Positions 63,507-64,000 of a DNA stretch of 64,000 bases are shown here, piece after piece. Positions within the stretch are counted from its first letter, which is position 1. Every line of letters begins with the position of its first letter. This stretch comes from Bradyrhizobium sp. SZCCT0153 (GTDB taxonomy: Bacteria > Pseudomonadota > Alphaproteobacteria > Rhizobiales > Xanthobacteraceae): positions 496,001 to 560,000 of the forward strand of contig NZ_JAFCKS010000005.1 of NCBI RefSeq assembly GCF_018129995.1, in the 5' to 3' direction. The position numbers and the translations under genes are program-made. The notes under the pieces are model-generated. The model was not told the origin of the DNA. It saw only the letters and a program-made list of their open reading frames with translations, and made no database searches.

Positions 63507-64000
63507 ATGATCCGCATCACCACCGCAGGCCTGGCCGTGTTGCTGATGTGCACCGGTCTCGACCGCGCCGACGCCCAATTCGTGGGCAGCACTTATACCT
63601 CGACGGCGCCGAAGGATTGCCGCCAGATCGGCAAGCCCAGCGAGCTCGACGGCAGCACCACGCGGGTCTGCAAGGGCAAGGATGGTCTCGTGGTCCTGAT
63701 TGCCGAGGACGATCTTCGCGAAATCGTCTCCGTCGGCCGCAATCGCAAGGCCGCGGCCGAGGAACCGGCGGCAAAAGTCTGGTTCGCGCCGTTCAATTCG
63801 TCGGAGACCACCGTCGAATGGCGCACAGCGGGCACCAAGCCGTTTGCGATGATCCAGCGCTGGCACATCGCCGACGGATCCGATCCCGACAAGCAGGGTC
63901 GGCCGAACACCAAGGCCATGCTCGTGGTGACCCGGCTGCCGCCGGGGCCGGTCTGTCACGTCGCCTATGTCGATGCCATCGCCAATCCGAACGGCAACGA
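63507..64000 (+). CDS. Secreted hypothetical protein, cut by window end
   Basis: From ATG at 63507 the frame stays open to the end of the window (at least 164 residues). A signal peptide (MIRITTAGLAVLLMCTGLDR, cleavage near ADA) is followed by TYTSTAPKDCRQIGKPSELD, VWFAPFNSSETTVEWR and FAMIQRWHIADGSD. I know no function. The 3' end is missing. Confidence 0.7.
   Translation, partial: MIRITTAGLAVLLMCTGLDRADAQFVGSTYTSTAPKDCRQIGKPSELDGSTTRVCKGKDGLVVLIAEDDLREIVSVGRNRKAAAEEPAAKVWFAPFNSSETTVEWRTAGTKPFAMIQRWHIADGSDPDKQGRPNTKAMLVVTRLPPGPVCHVAYVDAIANPNGN

Overview
The window looks like chromosome of a Bradyrhizobium-type alphaproteobacterium. It is GC-rich, the RecA, PurC and glycine-cleavage proteins read like those of Rhizobiales, there is a GTTC-N7-GTTC LexA box before recA, and many small secreted or DUF proteins typical of that genus occur. 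This assignment comes from family recognition, not a database search.

Layout. 0.1-6.8 kb: a thioesterase, a DMT exporter and purine genes (purQ, purS, purC, a long-type purB), with corA lying in opposite orientation between purS and purQ, plus the DUF1476 ATPase-inhibitor protein. 6.8-15.6 kb: a cyanate module (ABC transporter plus cyanase) read leftward, a sigma-54 activator with two PAS domains read rightward, and a leftward OsmC/acyl-CoA-dehydrogenase/rhodanese operon. Near-identical sigma-54 promoters precede both leftward operons, and a long nested dyad sits between the cyanate operon and the activator gene. 15.6-22.5 kb: TetR, a BTAD-hydrolase fusion, an mddA-LuxR-oxidoreductase overlapping gene set, and a TrmJ-DUF559 fusion. 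22.9-35.6 kb: icd, an ion channel with alaS, a tandem glycine riboswitch driving gcvTHP, and recA.

35.6-44.3 kb is an accessory island of lower apparent GC. It holds an orphan PemK-type toxin, two diverged copies of one transposase (the second broken and with an inverted 5' end), a tRNA-like cloverleaf behind a hairpin-rich leader, tRNA-Leu(CAA), and a series of tiny genes. Those tiny genes are separated by recurring AGTGGCCT-type repeat arrays, and several end in a common hairpin that begins at the stop codon.

44.5-50 kb carries small genes (membrane, secreted, stress-type) and two tandem candidate small RNAs that share a promoter-like block. 50-59 kb is a sulfide/persulfide module. A SqrR/BigR-like ArsR repressor with Cys32 and Cys98 is divergent from sulfide:quinone oxidoreductase, thioredoxin, DUF2892, DUF302 and ccoG, and lies upstream of an RND efflux pair and an AhpD-like protein. 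59-64 kb: an acetyltransferase, a DsbA-like protein, an XRE regulator, small membrane proteins, a bacterial SET-domain protein with a lysine-rich tail, and a secreted protein cut by the window end.

Nothing here is a CRISPR array, rRNA operon or recognisable prophage. The best candidates for undescribed biology are the sigma-54 cyanate/sulfur regulon, the repeat-bounded small-gene cassettes with the leader/tRNA-like RNA, and the tandem small RNAs.
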